From JBDHWG01 sp039810085 (GTDB lineage: Bacteria > Chloroflexota > Anaerolineae > Epilineales > JAHCIE01): DNA of 64,000 nucleotides. Position 1 is the first letter of the stretch. Every line of letters starts with the position of its first letter. Below the pieces are notes generated by a model. It made no database searches. It had not been told where the DNA came from and saw nothing but the letters and a program-made list of their open reading frames with translations. This document shows, piece by piece, positions 53,110-62,055 of this stretch. The position numbers and the translations under genes were made by a program. Location: NCBI GenBank assembly GCA_039810085.1, contig JBDHWG010000010.1, forward strand, positions 124,001-188,000, in the 5' to 3' direction.

Positions 53110-55635
53110 ATGCAACGTGTCAACCTTGGTCGCTGGGGACTTCTGCTCGTCGCCGTCATCACCATCGTCATCACCATCGGGGTCTTGCGCCCCGCCCCAG
53201 CTATGGGACAATCGCCCACGACGGGCGGTTATACCGTATTTCTCCCCCATCTCGCCCAGTCGCAGGCGCTCTCACCGACACCGACACCAACATTCGAACC
53301 GCTCCCCCTGACCGTCAGCATCGGTGATCCGTTCCGGCGGCTGTCCCCGGATGAGGCCGTGCCAGGCCGCGCCCTGGTGAAGTGGCGCGACGATGTGGAC
53401 ATCAACACCATCGAGCAGATCAACGCGGCGGCAGGCGTGCAGGTGATTGGGATGGTCAACGCCGTCGGCGCGCAGATTTTATCCGCGCCAGCCGGCCATT
53501 CCACCGAGGATATCCTTGCCGCGTATGCGAGCATGCCGGAGGTGCAGTACGTCGAGCCGGACTACGTTGCTACCATCGGCGACAGCCAACCGACAGGCCC
53601 GCTTCTGACCGCGGACGATCTACGCACCGTTCAGCAGATGACCAACGACCCGAAGCTCAGCAGCCAGTACAGCATCACCAAGATGAGTGTGACCGGCGCG
53701 TGGGATGCGACACGCGGCGACAACGTTGTCATCGGCATCCTGGACACCGGCGCTGACTTCACGCATCCCGACCTCAACGGCAAGTTCGTTTCGTCGGGGC
53801 GAGACTTCGTCAACAACGATAGCGATGCAACGGACGACCACGGCCACGGCACGCACGTCTCGGGCATCGCCGCTGCCGCGACCAATAACGGTGTTGGCAT
53901 CGCGGGCGTGGGCTACAATGCCAAAATCTTGCCGGTCAAGGTGCTTGATTCCAGCGGCTCCGGCTCTTATTCCGCCATCGCCAACGGCATTACCTGGGCG
54001 ACCGACAACGGGGCCAAGGTCATCAACATGAGCCTGGGCGGGCCGTACAGCTCGCAAGTGCTCGAGGACGCCACGAACTACGCCTGGAACCACGGCGTCG
54101 TCATCATTGCCGCAGCGGGCAACAGCAACACGTCGTCGCCGTCGTACCCCGCCATGTCCGCCCACGTGATTGGTGTCGGCGCGACGGACGAGAACGACCA
54201 GCGCGCCAGTTTCTCGAACTACGGCCAGAACGCCGACATCGCCGCGCCTGGCAATAACATCCTCAGCACCGTCATGGGCGGCCAGTATCAGTCGTGGAGC
54301 GGGACGAGCATGGCCTCGCCCAATGCGGCGGGCGTCGCGGCCCTCGTCGCGGCTGCGCACCCCACCTGGACCAACAGCCAGATCCGCAGCGCGCTCGAGA
54401 CGACCACCGACAACACGAACGCCGGCGCGTCGATTCCGCTGGGCTATGGGCGCATCAACGCCGCCCGCGCCGTAGGTAGCGCCAGCTCGCAGCCGCCAAC
54501 CACCAATCCTACGCCAACGTCGACGCCGCGCCCGTCTCAGCCGACGGCAACCCCCGCCCCGGTGAGTGGTTACGCGGCTCAGCTCATCGACCTTATCAAC
54601 CAGCAGCGGGCACAGAACGGCCTCCCGCCGTACCACACGGACAGCCGCCTCAACGCGGCCTCCGACTACCACAATCGCTTCATGCGGGACAATGGCTGCT
54701 TCAGCCACCAGTGCTCTGGCGAAGCTGACCCCTTCCAGCGCATGGTCAACGCTGGCTATCCGCTCGTGAGCGGCGGCGAGAACATTGGCGAGGGCTACCA
54801 AACGCCCCAGGAGATGGTGGACGGGTGGATGAATTCGTCCGGCCACCGGGCCAACATCCTGAACTCGTCGTGGCCCGACATCGGCTGCGGCTACCTCCTG
54901 GGTCCGTCCGGCAATCCGTGGGATAGCTACTGGACCTGCGACTTCGCGCAGGGCAGCAACTCGAAGACGCCGCCGACCTACACGCCCACCCCAACGCCGA
55001 CCGCAACGCGGCCGGTGGGTCAACCCTCGGCCACGCCGACGGCGACACGCCCACCCACGCAGCCGACGCCGACCCCAACGGCGACCCAGCCGCCGGCCGG
55101 CTCTGGCTCCATCGTCGTCTCGCCCGTGTCGGGCGGCGCCGTCTGGTATACCAACGCCAGTTCGGGCCGCAGTGACGGTCACCTGTATAGCGGGCCGTAT
55201 GGCTCTTACGACTACATTGCGGTTTTGCAGTTCCCGCTCGACGGGCTGCCCGCCAACGCCACCGTTGTGTCGGCCCAGCTGGAGCTACCCGGCCAGAGCA
55301 CGTCCTACCTGTCGGTTGGGAGCAGCGCTCAGTGGTATGCGTCCATGCTCGACTCTAGCTTTGACAGCCGCTTGTCCGGCGGATACAGCATGCTCAAGAA
55401 CGCCAGCGCCTCACAGGTCGGTAATGCCGTTGGCTCGACGAGTGTAGGCATGGGCATCGTGAACATCTTCCCGTTGAGTAGCCCGCAGATGCAGGCGTTG
55501 CCCGCTCGCAAGCTCGCCACCAACCGCATCACGTTCCGTGTCGACGGCTGGCCGCGGGCCGGGTACAACGTCATGGATTGGGCCAGCGGCAACGGAACGT
55601 CCGCCCGGCCGGTTCTGCGCATTACCTACCGCTAA
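53110..55635 (+). CDS. Secreted subtilase (S8) fused to a CAP/SCP domain
   Basis: ATG 53110 follows AAGGAGG. Domains of the 841 residues: signal peptide to about 34; YTVFLPHLAQ plus a Pro/Thr segment (41-62); an inhibitor-type propeptide about 83-155 (ALVKWRDDVD, PEVQYVEPDY); the S8 domain with Asp212 (GILDTGAD), His246 (HGHGTHVSG), Asn in AAGNSN and Ser400 (SGTSMASP); a Pro/Thr linker; a CAP domain about 488-625 (IDLINQQRAQNGLPP, GENIGEGY, SGHRANILNS); a TPTPTAT linker; and a C-terminal beta-rich DNRLRE-like domain of about 165 residues. It is presumably an extracellular protease whose CAP module adds binding or hydrolytic function. A terminator follows. Confidence 0.93.
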   Translation: MQRVNLGRWGLLLVAVITIVITIGVLRPAPAMGQSPTTGGYTVFLPHLAQSQALSPTPTPTFEPLPLTVSIGDPFRRLSPDEAVPGRALVKWRDDVDINTIEQINAAAGVQVIGMVNAVGAQILSAPAGHSTEDILAAYASMPEVQYVEPDYVATIGDSQPTGPLLTADDLRTVQQMTNDPKLSSQYSITKMSVTGAWDATRGDNVVIGILDTGADFTHPDLNGKFVSSGRDFVNNDSDATDDHGHGTHVSGIAAAATNNGVGIAGVGYNAKILPVKVLDSSGSGSYSAIANGITWATDNGAKVINMSLGGPYSSQVLEDATNYAWNHGVVIIAAAGNSNTSSPSYPAMSAHVIGVGATDENDQRASFSNYGQNADIAAPGNNILSTVMGGQYQSWSGTSMASPNAAGVAALVAAAHPTWTNSQIRSALETTTDNTNAGASIPLGYGRINAARAVGSASSQPPTTNPTPTSTPRPSQPTATPAPVSGYAAQLIDLINQQRAQNGLPPYHTDSRLNAASDYHNRFMRDNGCFSHQCSGEADPFQRMVNAGYPLVSGGENIGEGYQTPQEMVDGWMNSSGHRANILNSSWPDIGCGYLLGPSGNPWDSYWTCDFAQGSNSKTPPTYTPTPTPTATRPVGQPSATPTATRPPTQPTPTPTATQPPAGSGSIVVSPVSGGAVWYTNASSGRSDGHLYSGPYGSYDYIAVLQFPLDGLPANATVVSAQLELPGQSTSYLSVGSSAQWYASMLDSSFDSRLSGGYSMLKNASASQVGNAVGSTSVGMGIVNIFPLSSPQMQALPARKLATNRITFRVDGWPRAGYNVMDWASGNGTSARPVLRITYR

Positions 55636-55659
55636 CCCCCTCGGTTTCGCGGTCTACCA

Positions 55660-55704
55660 CCGCCTCCCCGCCTTGCTTCAGGCTGGGGAGGCGGCCTTTT
55701 TCTT
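55660..55704 (+). terminator. Intrinsic terminator after the subtilase
   Basis: CCGCCTCCCCGCCT and AGGC-T-GGGGAGGCGG form a long stem, followed by CCTTTTTCTT. Confidence 0.85.
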
Positions 55705-55765
55705 GAGCATCCTCCTCTTTTGACTTAGAATACAGTCGTCACGTCGATGGACGCAGGGGGAGACC

Positions 55766-57391
55766 ATGAAGCTTGTCACCGCTGAGGAGATGCGGCGCAT
55801 CGAGGCGACCGCTGAGGCAGAAGGCACGCCGATTCCCACGCTCATGCAGCGCGCGGGCGCCTCCGTCGCCGACACCATCCTGTCGGACTACAGCCTGGCG
55901 CAAGGCGCGATCCTCGTCCTGGTCGGGCCGGGCAATAACGGCGGTGATGGCCTCGTCGCGGCGACGCGCCTGCGAGGCGTGGGAGCCGACGTCACTGCCT
56001 ATGTCTGGCATCACACGAGCGACGACCCTGTCTATGTCGCAGCCGTCGAGGCGGGCGTGCCGATTGTCCGCACGGACGACGACGAGGGCGGCGCACGGCT
56101 GGTGGATTTGACGCAAAACGCTGCTGTTATCGTCGATGCCCTGCTCGGTATTGGCGTATCGCGCCCCATCACGGGCGAGCTGGCCGACATCCTCGACCGA
56201 GTGCGGTCAAACAGGCGAGCCGAGGCCAGCATTGTCGCGGTCGATCTGCCCAGCGGCGTGAACTCCGACACCGGCGCGGCCGACCCCGCCACGCTGCCTG
56301 CCGACCTGACCATCACGTTTGGCTTCCCCAAGCGGGGGTTATATCAATATCCGGGCGCGGGCCTCGCCGGCCGTCAGGTGACGGCGGCCATTGGACTCGA
56401 CAACGTCACGGCACAGGAGGTTCGTGTGGAACTCATGCAAGCGGGTTGGGTGCGCGAGCGGCTGCCGGTCCGGCCCGCTGATGCTCACAAGGGTACATTC
56501 GGCAAGGCGCTCATCGTCGCCGGTTCGGCCAACTACACCGGCGCGGCTTACCTAGCGGGCGCGGGCGCGATCCGCGTCGGCGTGGGCCTCGCGACGCTGG
56601 GCGTCGCCGGGATGCTGTACCCGATTCTCGCGGCGCGGCTGGTGGAGACGACGTGGCTGCTCCTGCCCCACGACATGGGCGCGCTGCGGGCGGACGCGGC
56701 GAAGGTTGTGCTAGAGAAAATCGAGGGCTACACGGCGCTCCTGCTCGGCCCCGGCCTGGGGCAAGAACCCGGCACCGAAGAGCTTGTCCACCGCCTGCTC
56801 ATCGGCAAGCAGGCCGAAGCTCAGCGCGCCCGCCGCATCGGCTTTGCGACGGAGCCGACGCCAGAGGAGGCCGCGCCGGAGACGCCCAAGCTCCCGCCGA
56901 CGGTCATCGACGCGGACGCGCTGAACGCCCTCGCCAAGGCCGAGAACTGGAGCGCCTCGCTGACGGCCGCGAGCGCCGTTCTCACGCCTCATCCCGGTGA
57001 GATGGCGCGGCTGCTCGGCTCAACGACGGAGGAGGTGCAGGCGGATCGCGTGGCAACGGCTAAGGCAGCGGCGGAAAAGTTCGGCCAGGTCGTCGTCCTC
57101 AAGGGGGCGAACACAGTGATTGCAGCGCCCGACGGCCAAATGGCCGTTAGCCCCTTTGCCAATCCGGCGCTGGCTACGGCTGGCAGCGGCGATGTCCTGG
57201 CGGGCGCGATTGTGGGCTTCCTTGCGCAGGGGCTGTCGGCGTTCGACGCGGCGGCGTGCGGCGTCTACGTTCATGGACTGGCGGGGGAGCGGGCGCGGGC
57301 CGAGATGGGGGACGCGGGCGTCATAGCGGGAGACCTGCTGCCGCAACTGCCGCTGGCGATCCAGGGCATCCGCTACGAGGGGGAGATGTAG
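55766..57391 (+). CDS. nnr: Bifunctional NAD(P)H-hydrate epimerase / ADP-dependent dehydratase
   Basis: The 541-residue protein repairs hydrated NAD(P)H. The N-terminal epimerase domain (about 1-215) has GPGNNGGDGLVAATRL, VDALLGIG and VDLPSGVNSDTG. The C-terminal ribokinase-like dehydratase (about 230-540) has HKGTFGKALIVAGS, LLLGPGLGQE, VIDADALNALA, LTPHPGEMARLL and AGSGDVLAGAI. An extra hydrophilic segment (about residues 350-375, RRIGFATEPTPEEAAPETPK) interrupts the dehydratase domain compared with short family members. ATG 55766 follows GGGGGAG. Confidence 0.96.
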   Translation: MKLVTAEEMRRIEATAEAEGTPIPTLMQRAGASVADTILSDYSLAQGAILVLVGPGNNGGDGLVAATRLRGVGADVTAYVWHHTSDDPVYVAAVEAGVPIVRTDDDEGGARLVDLTQNAAVIVDALLGIGVSRPITGELADILDRVRSNRRAEASIVAVDLPSGVNSDTGAADPATLPADLTITFGFPKRGLYQYPGAGLAGRQVTAAIGLDNVTAQEVRVELMQAGWVRERLPVRPADAHKGTFGKALIVAGSANYTGAAYLAGAGAIRVGVGLATLGVAGMLYPILAARLVETTWLLLPHDMGALRADAAKVVLEKIEGYTALLLGPGLGQEPGTEELVHRLLIGKQAEAQRARRIGFATEPTPEEAAPETPKLPPTVIDADALNALAKAENWSASLTAASAVLTPHPGEMARLLGSTTEEVQADRVATAKAAAEKFGQVVVLKGANTVIAAPDGQMAVSPFANPALATAGSGDVLAGAIVGFLAQGLSAFDAAACGVYVHGLAGERARAEMGDAGVIAGDLLPQLPLAIQGIRYEGEM

Positions 57392-57410
57392 CGAAGATTG
57401 GAGAGGGTTT

Positions 57411-57508
57411 GGACCACGAAGGGCACGAAAGGAACGAAAGGCGCGAAAAGCACTTTTTGGATGACAACCTTTCGCGTCCTTCGCGTCTTTTCCTGGTTTT
57501 CGTGGTCC
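57411..57508. repeat. 98-nt long inverted repeat, copy 2
   Basis: The element begins GGACCACGAAGGGCACGAAA and ends TTTTCGTGGTCC, with inner GGCGCGAAAAGC and CTTTCGCGTCCTTCGCGTC complementary. Length and design equal the copy at 33972. It sits between the 3' ends of two convergent genes, where it could also act as a terminator. Confidence 0.88.
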
Positions 57509-57533
57509 AGAGGTTCGGCTATCTGGCTATCAT

Positions 57534-58154
57534 CTAGCGCTGGTTGGGGCGGCGGAACAGAGCGCGCACCGTCTCGACAGCGCCCGTCGCGTAGCTCTGC
57601 GTCTTGATGACCGGGTTGACGGCGGTATCGCGCAGGAAGCCGGTCGTGTCCTTCATCGTCGTCAGGGTGACGTTCACGTTCTCTAGAACCGGCTTGACTT
57701 CGGTGTTCATGTACAGGATGAGCGCCCGCACCTGGAAGACGAGCCAGGCCATCAGGCCCAGCACGACAATCGACTCGATTGCCAGTAGGATGACCAGTAC
57801 ATCGCGCACAACCGTCGTCGGCAGGAGCCGGAACGGCTGGCCGAAGACGAACAAAATGATGACGAGGATAAGCAGAACGACGATGATGCCGACGAGGATC
57901 AAGATAAGGCGGGTGTTGCTCTCGCGGGGCGGCGGGCTATACGTGTAATTCGCCCGCGCCATCTCATCGTACAGCGAAGCGGTATCCACGGGCCGAGCGC
58001 CACCGGGTGTCCCTTGAGATGCCGTCTGTCCGGCCGCCACGGCCGCGGCCACCGTTTGCTGGGCTGCTTGCGTTGCCTGGGGTGTACCTGCCCGGGGTGT
58101 TTGAGCGCCGTTCGACCCGGTGGGTGATGCGCTTCTCGGGGTCGGATTGTCCAC
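57534..58154 (-). CDS. Two-helix membrane protein, unknown family
   Basis: The 206-residue protein starts at GTG 58154 (AGGAGAT upstream). Residues 1-80 are hydrophilic and rich in Thr/Ala/Gln/Pro. Two membrane helices follow (about 83-107 LILILVGIIVVLLILVIILF, and about 118-143), then a C-terminal amphipathic segment (VKPVLENVNVTLTTMKDTTGFLRD) reminiscent of DUF948-like proteins. I cannot assign a function. Confidence 0.7.
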   Translation of the reverse strand: MDNPTPRSASPTGSNGAQTPRAGTPQATQAAQQTVAAAVAAGQTASQGTPGGARPVDTASLYDEMARANYTYSPPPRESNTRLILILVGIIVVLLILVIILFVFGQPFRLLPTTVVRDVLVILLAIESIVVLGLMAWLVFQVRALILYMNTEVKPVLENVNVTLTTMKDTTGFLRDTAVNPVIKTQSYATGAVETVRALFRRPNQR

Positions 58155-58196
58155 GGTGTGATCTCCTGCAATGGGAGCAAGATGGCTCGAATTGTA

Positions 58197-58445
58197 TCAT
58201 ATCTTAAGGCGGGCCGCAACCAATAACGCAGCCCAGGCCCCCACTGTTCCTGCGAGCACGGGCGCAGCGCCGATGCGTCCCCAGTCCCAGCCAAAGTAGA
58301 GGGCCGCGCCGGCGGCACAGGCAAAACCAAGCCACCCCGCGACCCAGTAGCGCGGCATGTCGCCCCACGTCCGGCCAAACAAAAAGTGCGCCAGAGCCGC
58401 GTAGGCTCCGGCCAGCAGGACGGAAAGGAGCACGGCAGGAATCAC
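58197..58445 (-). CDS. Small three-helix membrane protein coupled to mnmA
   Basis: The 82-residue protein is almost entirely hydrophobic, with three predicted helices (IPAVLLSVLLAGAYAALAHF; YWVAGWLGFACAAGAALYFG; APVLAGTVGAWAALLVAA). Its GTG start overlaps the stop of mnmA (GTGA), so it is translationally coupled. No family recognised; similar small membrane proteins follow mnmA in some Chloroflexota, as I recall, which I cannot verify here. Confidence 0.65.
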   Translation of the reverse strand: MIPAVLLSVLLAGAYAALAHFLFGRTWGDMPRYWVAGWLGFACAAGAALYFGWDWGRIGAAPVLAGTVGAWAALLVAARLKI

Positions 58446-59572
58446 GCCGTAGCCCCGGCGAGCCGACGGAAGTGGGCGCTACGGTCGTGGTCGTCCATGT
58501 CGTCGATGATGCCGCCGCCGAGCACCTCATCACCGCGATAGAACACCGCGCCCTGGCCCGGCGTGATGGCGCGCTGCGGCTCGGCCAGCGCGACCTCGAC
58601 CCGGCTATCCGGCAGCGGGATCACGACGGCTGGTACGGGCGTCGCCTTGTAGCGGACCTTGACCTCAACTTCGATAGGCGCATCCGGCGCGCCGTTCGTC
58701 CAGCTCACATTGCGGGCGACGAAGCGCTCCTGGTACAGGCGGCTCGCGTCGCCGACGATGACCGCGTTGCGCGTCGCGTCTGTCCCAACAACGTACAGCG
58801 GCTCACCGGCGGCGATGCCCAGGCCCTTGCGCTGCCCGATGGTATACAAAGGGAGGCCGCCGTGCTCGCCGAGGGTCTGGCCTGCGGTCGAAACGATAGG
58901 CCCTGGGACGAGGGCGTCGGGCGCGTGCTCCTGGAGGAAACGGCGGTAGTTGTTGTCGGCCAGGAAGCACAGCTCCATGCTATCGTGCTTGCTGGCGACG
59001 GGCAAGCCACGCTCCTCCGCCAAGTGCCGCACCTGGGGCTTGGTGTAGCCGCCGATGGGAAACATGACGTGGGACAATTCCTGCTGCGTCAGCATGTGCA
59101 GGACGTACGACTGGTCCTTGGCAGGGTCGATGCCCTTGAGCAGCCGGTAGCGCCCGTCCACCTGGTCGACGCGGGCATAGTGCCCAGTCGCCATCGCCTC
59201 CGCGCCCAGGCTCAGCGCGTGTTGAAGGAGGAAGCGGAAGCGAATGTGGCGGTTGCAGGCCAGGCACGGGTTCGGCGTGCGCCCGGCGGCATATTCCTGG
59301 GTGAAGAAGTCGACCACCCACTGCTTGAAGACGGTCTCGAAGTTGAGCAGGTAGAAGGGGATGCCGAGGCCGTAGGCGACGCGGCGCGCGTCGTCCACCG
59401 CTTCCAGTGAGCAGCACTTGTTCTCGGCCGTCGGCTCCGGCTCGGACCACAGCCGCATCATGATGCCGATGACGTCGTACCCTTGCTCCACCAGTAGCGC
59501 CGCCGCCACCGAGCTATCCACGCCGCCGCTCATGGCGACGACCACCCGCTTACCCTTCTCCTGGGACATCAT
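58442..59572 (-). CDS. mnmA: tRNA-specific 2-thiouridylase
   Basis: The 376-residue enzyme inserts sulfur at U34 of tRNA-Lys, -Glu and -Gln. The N-terminal PP-loop is VVAMSGGVDSSVAAALL, with NPCLACNRHIRF (catalytic Cys), ATGHYARVDQ, DQSYVLHMLTQQELSHVMFPIGGYTK, the second catalytic Cys in MELCFLADNNYRRFL, and the C-terminal beta-barrel GQRKGLGIAAGEPLYVV and ITPGQGAVFY. Two adjacent ATGs (59572, 59569) follow GGAGTAGAG. Confidence 0.97.
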   Translation of the reverse strand: MMSQEKGKRVVVAMSGGVDSSVAAALLVEQGYDVIGIMMRLWSEPEPTAENKCCSLEAVDDARRVAYGLGIPFYLLNFETVFKQWVVDFFTQEYAAGRTPNPCLACNRHIRFRFLLQHALSLGAEAMATGHYARVDQVDGRYRLLKGIDPAKDQSYVLHMLTQQELSHVMFPIGGYTKPQVRHLAEERGLPVASKHDSMELCFLADNNYRRFLQEHAPDALVPGPIVSTAGQTLGEHGGLPLYTIGQRKGLGIAAGEPLYVVGTDATRNAVIVGDASRLYQERFVARNVSWTNGAPDAPIEVEVKVRYKATPVPAVVIPLPDSRVEVALAEPQRAITPGQGAVFYRGDEVLGGGIIDDMDDHDRSAHFRRLAGATA

Positions 59573-59717
59573 TCTCTACTCCACCGACGCCTGTCGCGTG
59601 CTAACCATAATTATAGACGACTTACCGATATTCAGACGCGCAGCACACTAGCCCCTTACTTGGCCGCAAGGTTGTTCTTAGTCAGGCCCGCAGCTTTGCA
59701 CTTCAGAACACTTGTGC

Positions 59718-59746
59718 TTGCCTTGCAGCCGGATTCGGAGTAGAAT
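59718..59746 (+). promoter_or_regulatory. Promoter of recN
   Basis: TTGCCT (59718-59723), a 17-base spacer and TAGAAT (59741-59746). Transcription would begin near 59753, i.e. just at the upstream ATG 59755. No LexA-type box was recognised. Confidence 0.55.
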
Positions 59747-59772
59747 CGGACAAAATGCGTTGCGAGGAGCCT

Positions 59773-61533
59773 GTGCTAGTCGAGCTAAGCATCCGGGATT
59801 TTGCGATTATCGACCGCTTGGACCTGCGCCTTTCCCCAGGCTTCAACGTGTTAACCGGGGAGACGGGCGCGGGCAAGTCCATCATTATCGACGCGGTGAG
59901 CATTCTTCTGGGCGCGCGCGCCGATAGCAGCTGGGTGCGCGCTGGCGCCGACCGCACCCGCGTCGAGGGCATCTTCTCCCTCACCGACACGCAGCGCGCC
60001 GCCCTCGCGCCGATCATCGCCGAGTATGGCCTGGACGACGACGCCGAGGACCTCATCCTGACCCGTGAGATCACGGTGGCCGGCCGCAGCCAGGGCCGCG
60101 TCAATGGCCGCGCCGTCACGGCTGGCGTTCTAAGCGCCGTTGGCGAGCTGCTGGTGGACATCCACGGCCAGACCGAGCATCTGTCCCTGTTGCGCGTTCG
60201 GCAGCACATCGAGATGCTGGACCGCTATGCGGGCCTAGGCCAGCAGCGTGCCCAACTGGCCGAGCTTGTGCGCCAGGTACGCGCCGTGCGGGGTGAACTG
60301 GCTGGACTGCTGCGGGACGAGCGCGAGCTGGCGCGTCGCCAGGAGATGCTGCGCTACCAGGTGGACGAGATCGAGGAGGCGGCGCTCGAGGTGGGCGAGG
60401 ATGAGGCGCTGCTCCAGGAGCGGGTGCGCCTGGTCAACGCCCAGAAGCTCATGGACCTGGCCGAGATGGTTCACGCGACGTTGTACGACCCGGGCGACGA
60501 CCAGCGTGGCGCGATAGACCTGCTGAGCGAGGCGACCGGCAGCCTCCACGCCCTTATCAAGCTCGACCCGCGCCTGGCCGCCCAGGAAGGCGCGCTGCTC
60601 GCCGCCCTGGACAGTCTCGAAGAGATTGGCCGCGCCATGCGCGACTACCGCGACGAGATCGAGGGCAACCCGGATCGCCTGGACGAAGTCGAGGAGCGCC
60701 TGACGCTCCTCAACTCCCTCAAGCGCAAGTACGGTGACACCATCGCCGAGATCCTGGCTTTCGCCGAGCGCGCCTCCACTGAGCTAGAGACCATCGAGCA
60801 TCGCTCCGAGCGCATGGAGGCGCTGGGCGCGCAGGAAGCGAAGCTGCTCAAACAGATCGGCCAGGCGGCGGAAGCCCTGTCCGCCGCGCGGCGCGAAGCG
60901 GGCGACCGGCTGGCCCGCGCCGTCGAGACGGAGCTAACCGAGCTGCGCATGGAGCGCACGCAATTCTATGTGGAGCTAGGGCGGAGCGAGGCCGAAGACG
61001 GCTGCCCGGTGGGGAATGCGCGCTATGCCTTCGACGCGACCGGCATCGACCGCGTCGAGTTCCTCATCTCGCCCAACCCCGGCGAGCCGCTGCGCCCGCT
61101 GGTGAAAATTGCCTCCGGCGGTGAGACCTCGCGGCTGATGCTGGCGCTCAAGTCCGTCCTGGCGGCGGGCGATGCCGTCCCGACGCTCATCTTCGACGAG
61201 ATCGACCAGGGCATCGGCGGGCGCGTCGGCGAGATTGTCGGCCGCAAGCTCTGGGGGCTGACCGTCGCCAACGGCCACGTCGACCACCAGGTCATCTGCA
61301 TCACCCACCTGCCCCAGATCGCTACCTATGGCGACGCCCACTACAACGTCAGCAAGCGCCTCGTCGGAGATCGCACTTCGACGCTTATCCGCCCTATCGA
61401 CGGCGAGGAGCGCGTCGCCGAAATCAGCACGATGCTCGGCGCGGAGACCGACCTGACCCGACAGACCGCCATCGAGATGCTGGAACATACCGTTGCCGTA
61501 AAGAATGGCGCGGCCCAGAGGACGCCGGCATGA
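59773..61533 (+). CDS. recN: DNA repair protein RecN
   Basis: The start GTG 59773 has GAGGAG at 5 bases; ATG 59755 would be almost leaderless from the predicted promoter. The 586-residue SMC-like ATPase has FAIIDRLDLRLSPGFNVLTGETGAGKSIIIDA (Walker A), VDIHGQTEHLSLL, two coiled-coil segments around about 155-365, the signature KIASGGETSRLMLALKS, Walker B PTLIFDEIDQGIGG and VICITHLPQIATYGD. RecN acts in double-strand break repair, holding DNA ends with RecA. First gene of a run with the 99-residue protein. Confidence 0.95.
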   Translation: MLVELSIRDFAIIDRLDLRLSPGFNVLTGETGAGKSIIIDAVSILLGARADSSWVRAGADRTRVEGIFSLTDTQRAALAPIIAEYGLDDDAEDLILTREITVAGRSQGRVNGRAVTAGVLSAVGELLVDIHGQTEHLSLLRVRQHIEMLDRYAGLGQQRAQLAELVRQVRAVRGELAGLLRDERELARRQEMLRYQVDEIEEAALEVGEDEALLQERVRLVNAQKLMDLAEMVHATLYDPGDDQRGAIDLLSEATGSLHALIKLDPRLAAQEGALLAALDSLEEIGRAMRDYRDEIEGNPDRLDEVEERLTLLNSLKRKYGDTIAEILAFAERASTELETIEHRSERMEALGAQEAKLLKQIGQAAEALSAARREAGDRLARAVETELTELRMERTQFYVELGRSEAEDGCPVGNARYAFDATGIDRVEFLISPNPGEPLRPLVKIASGGETSRLMLALKSVLAAGDAVPTLIFDEIDQGIGGRVGEIVGRKLWGLTVANGHVDHQVICITHLPQIATYGDAHYNVSKRLVGDRTSTLIRPIDGEERVAEISTMLGAETDLTRQTAIEMLEHTVAVKNGAAQRTPA

Positions 61534-61829
61534 CCGAACCGAACGACGAGATGTGCTTCCTGCCGCTGGTCACCGGCGGTCTGCTCCTGCTGCGCTGGGT
61601 CGAGTACGACACCGATCAAGACGCTATTCGCTTGAGTGAGAAGATGGACGACATCGCCCAGGCGCAGGAAGCCGAGACCATCGGCCAACTGGCGTTCCAG
61701 GGCCTCGCCACGCTCCAGACGGTCAAGCTCATCCGCGACATTCCCCCCTACACGCGCCTCGTCTGCGTCACCCAGCACCCCGAAAACGAGACTCGCTACG
61801 CCCTGGTGTCTGACAACAACCGCAGGTGA
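61530..61829 (+). CDS. Unknown 99-residue protein coupled to recN
   Basis: ATG 61530 overlaps the recN stop (ATGA). The protein has a hydrophobic patch (CFLPLVTGGLLLLRWVEY), an acidic helix (QAQEAETIGQLAFQGL) and a charged C-terminus. No family recognised. Tight coupling suggests a RecN-related role or simple operon membership. Confidence 0.6.
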   Translation: MTEPNDEMCFLPLVTGGLLLLRWVEYDTDQDAIRLSEKMDDIAQAQEAETIGQLAFQGLATLQTVKLIRDIPPYTRLVCVTQHPENETRYALVSDNNRR

Positions 61830-61851
61830 CCACGAACAGGAGGTATCTACT

Positions 61852-62055
61852 GTGAAGTTCCAGGTTGTGCTTGAGCCAAGTGACGAAGGTGGTTACACTG
61901 TCTATGTACCGTCTCTGCCCGGCTGCATTAGTGAAGGCGATACCCTTGAAGAAGCTTTGGTGAATATCCGCAAGGCCATCGAGTTGTATCTAGAACCTGT
62001 AGATGATGATACGGCGCTTGCGGACGGCGCGATTGTACAAGAGCTGGTGTTGTGA
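61852..62055 (+). CDS. hicB: HicB-family antitoxin
   Basis: GTG 61852 follows AGGAGG. The 67-residue protein has the HicB partial RNase H-like fold: FQVVLEPSDEGGYTVYVPSLPGCISEGDTLEEAL, then IRKAIELYLE. It lacks a C-terminal DNA-binding domain, as in short HicB forms. It neutralises HicA, whose gene overlaps the stop. Confidence 0.9.
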   Translation: MKFQVVLEPSDEGGYTVYVPSLPGCISEGDTLEEALVNIRKAIELYLEPVDDDTALADGAIVQELVL

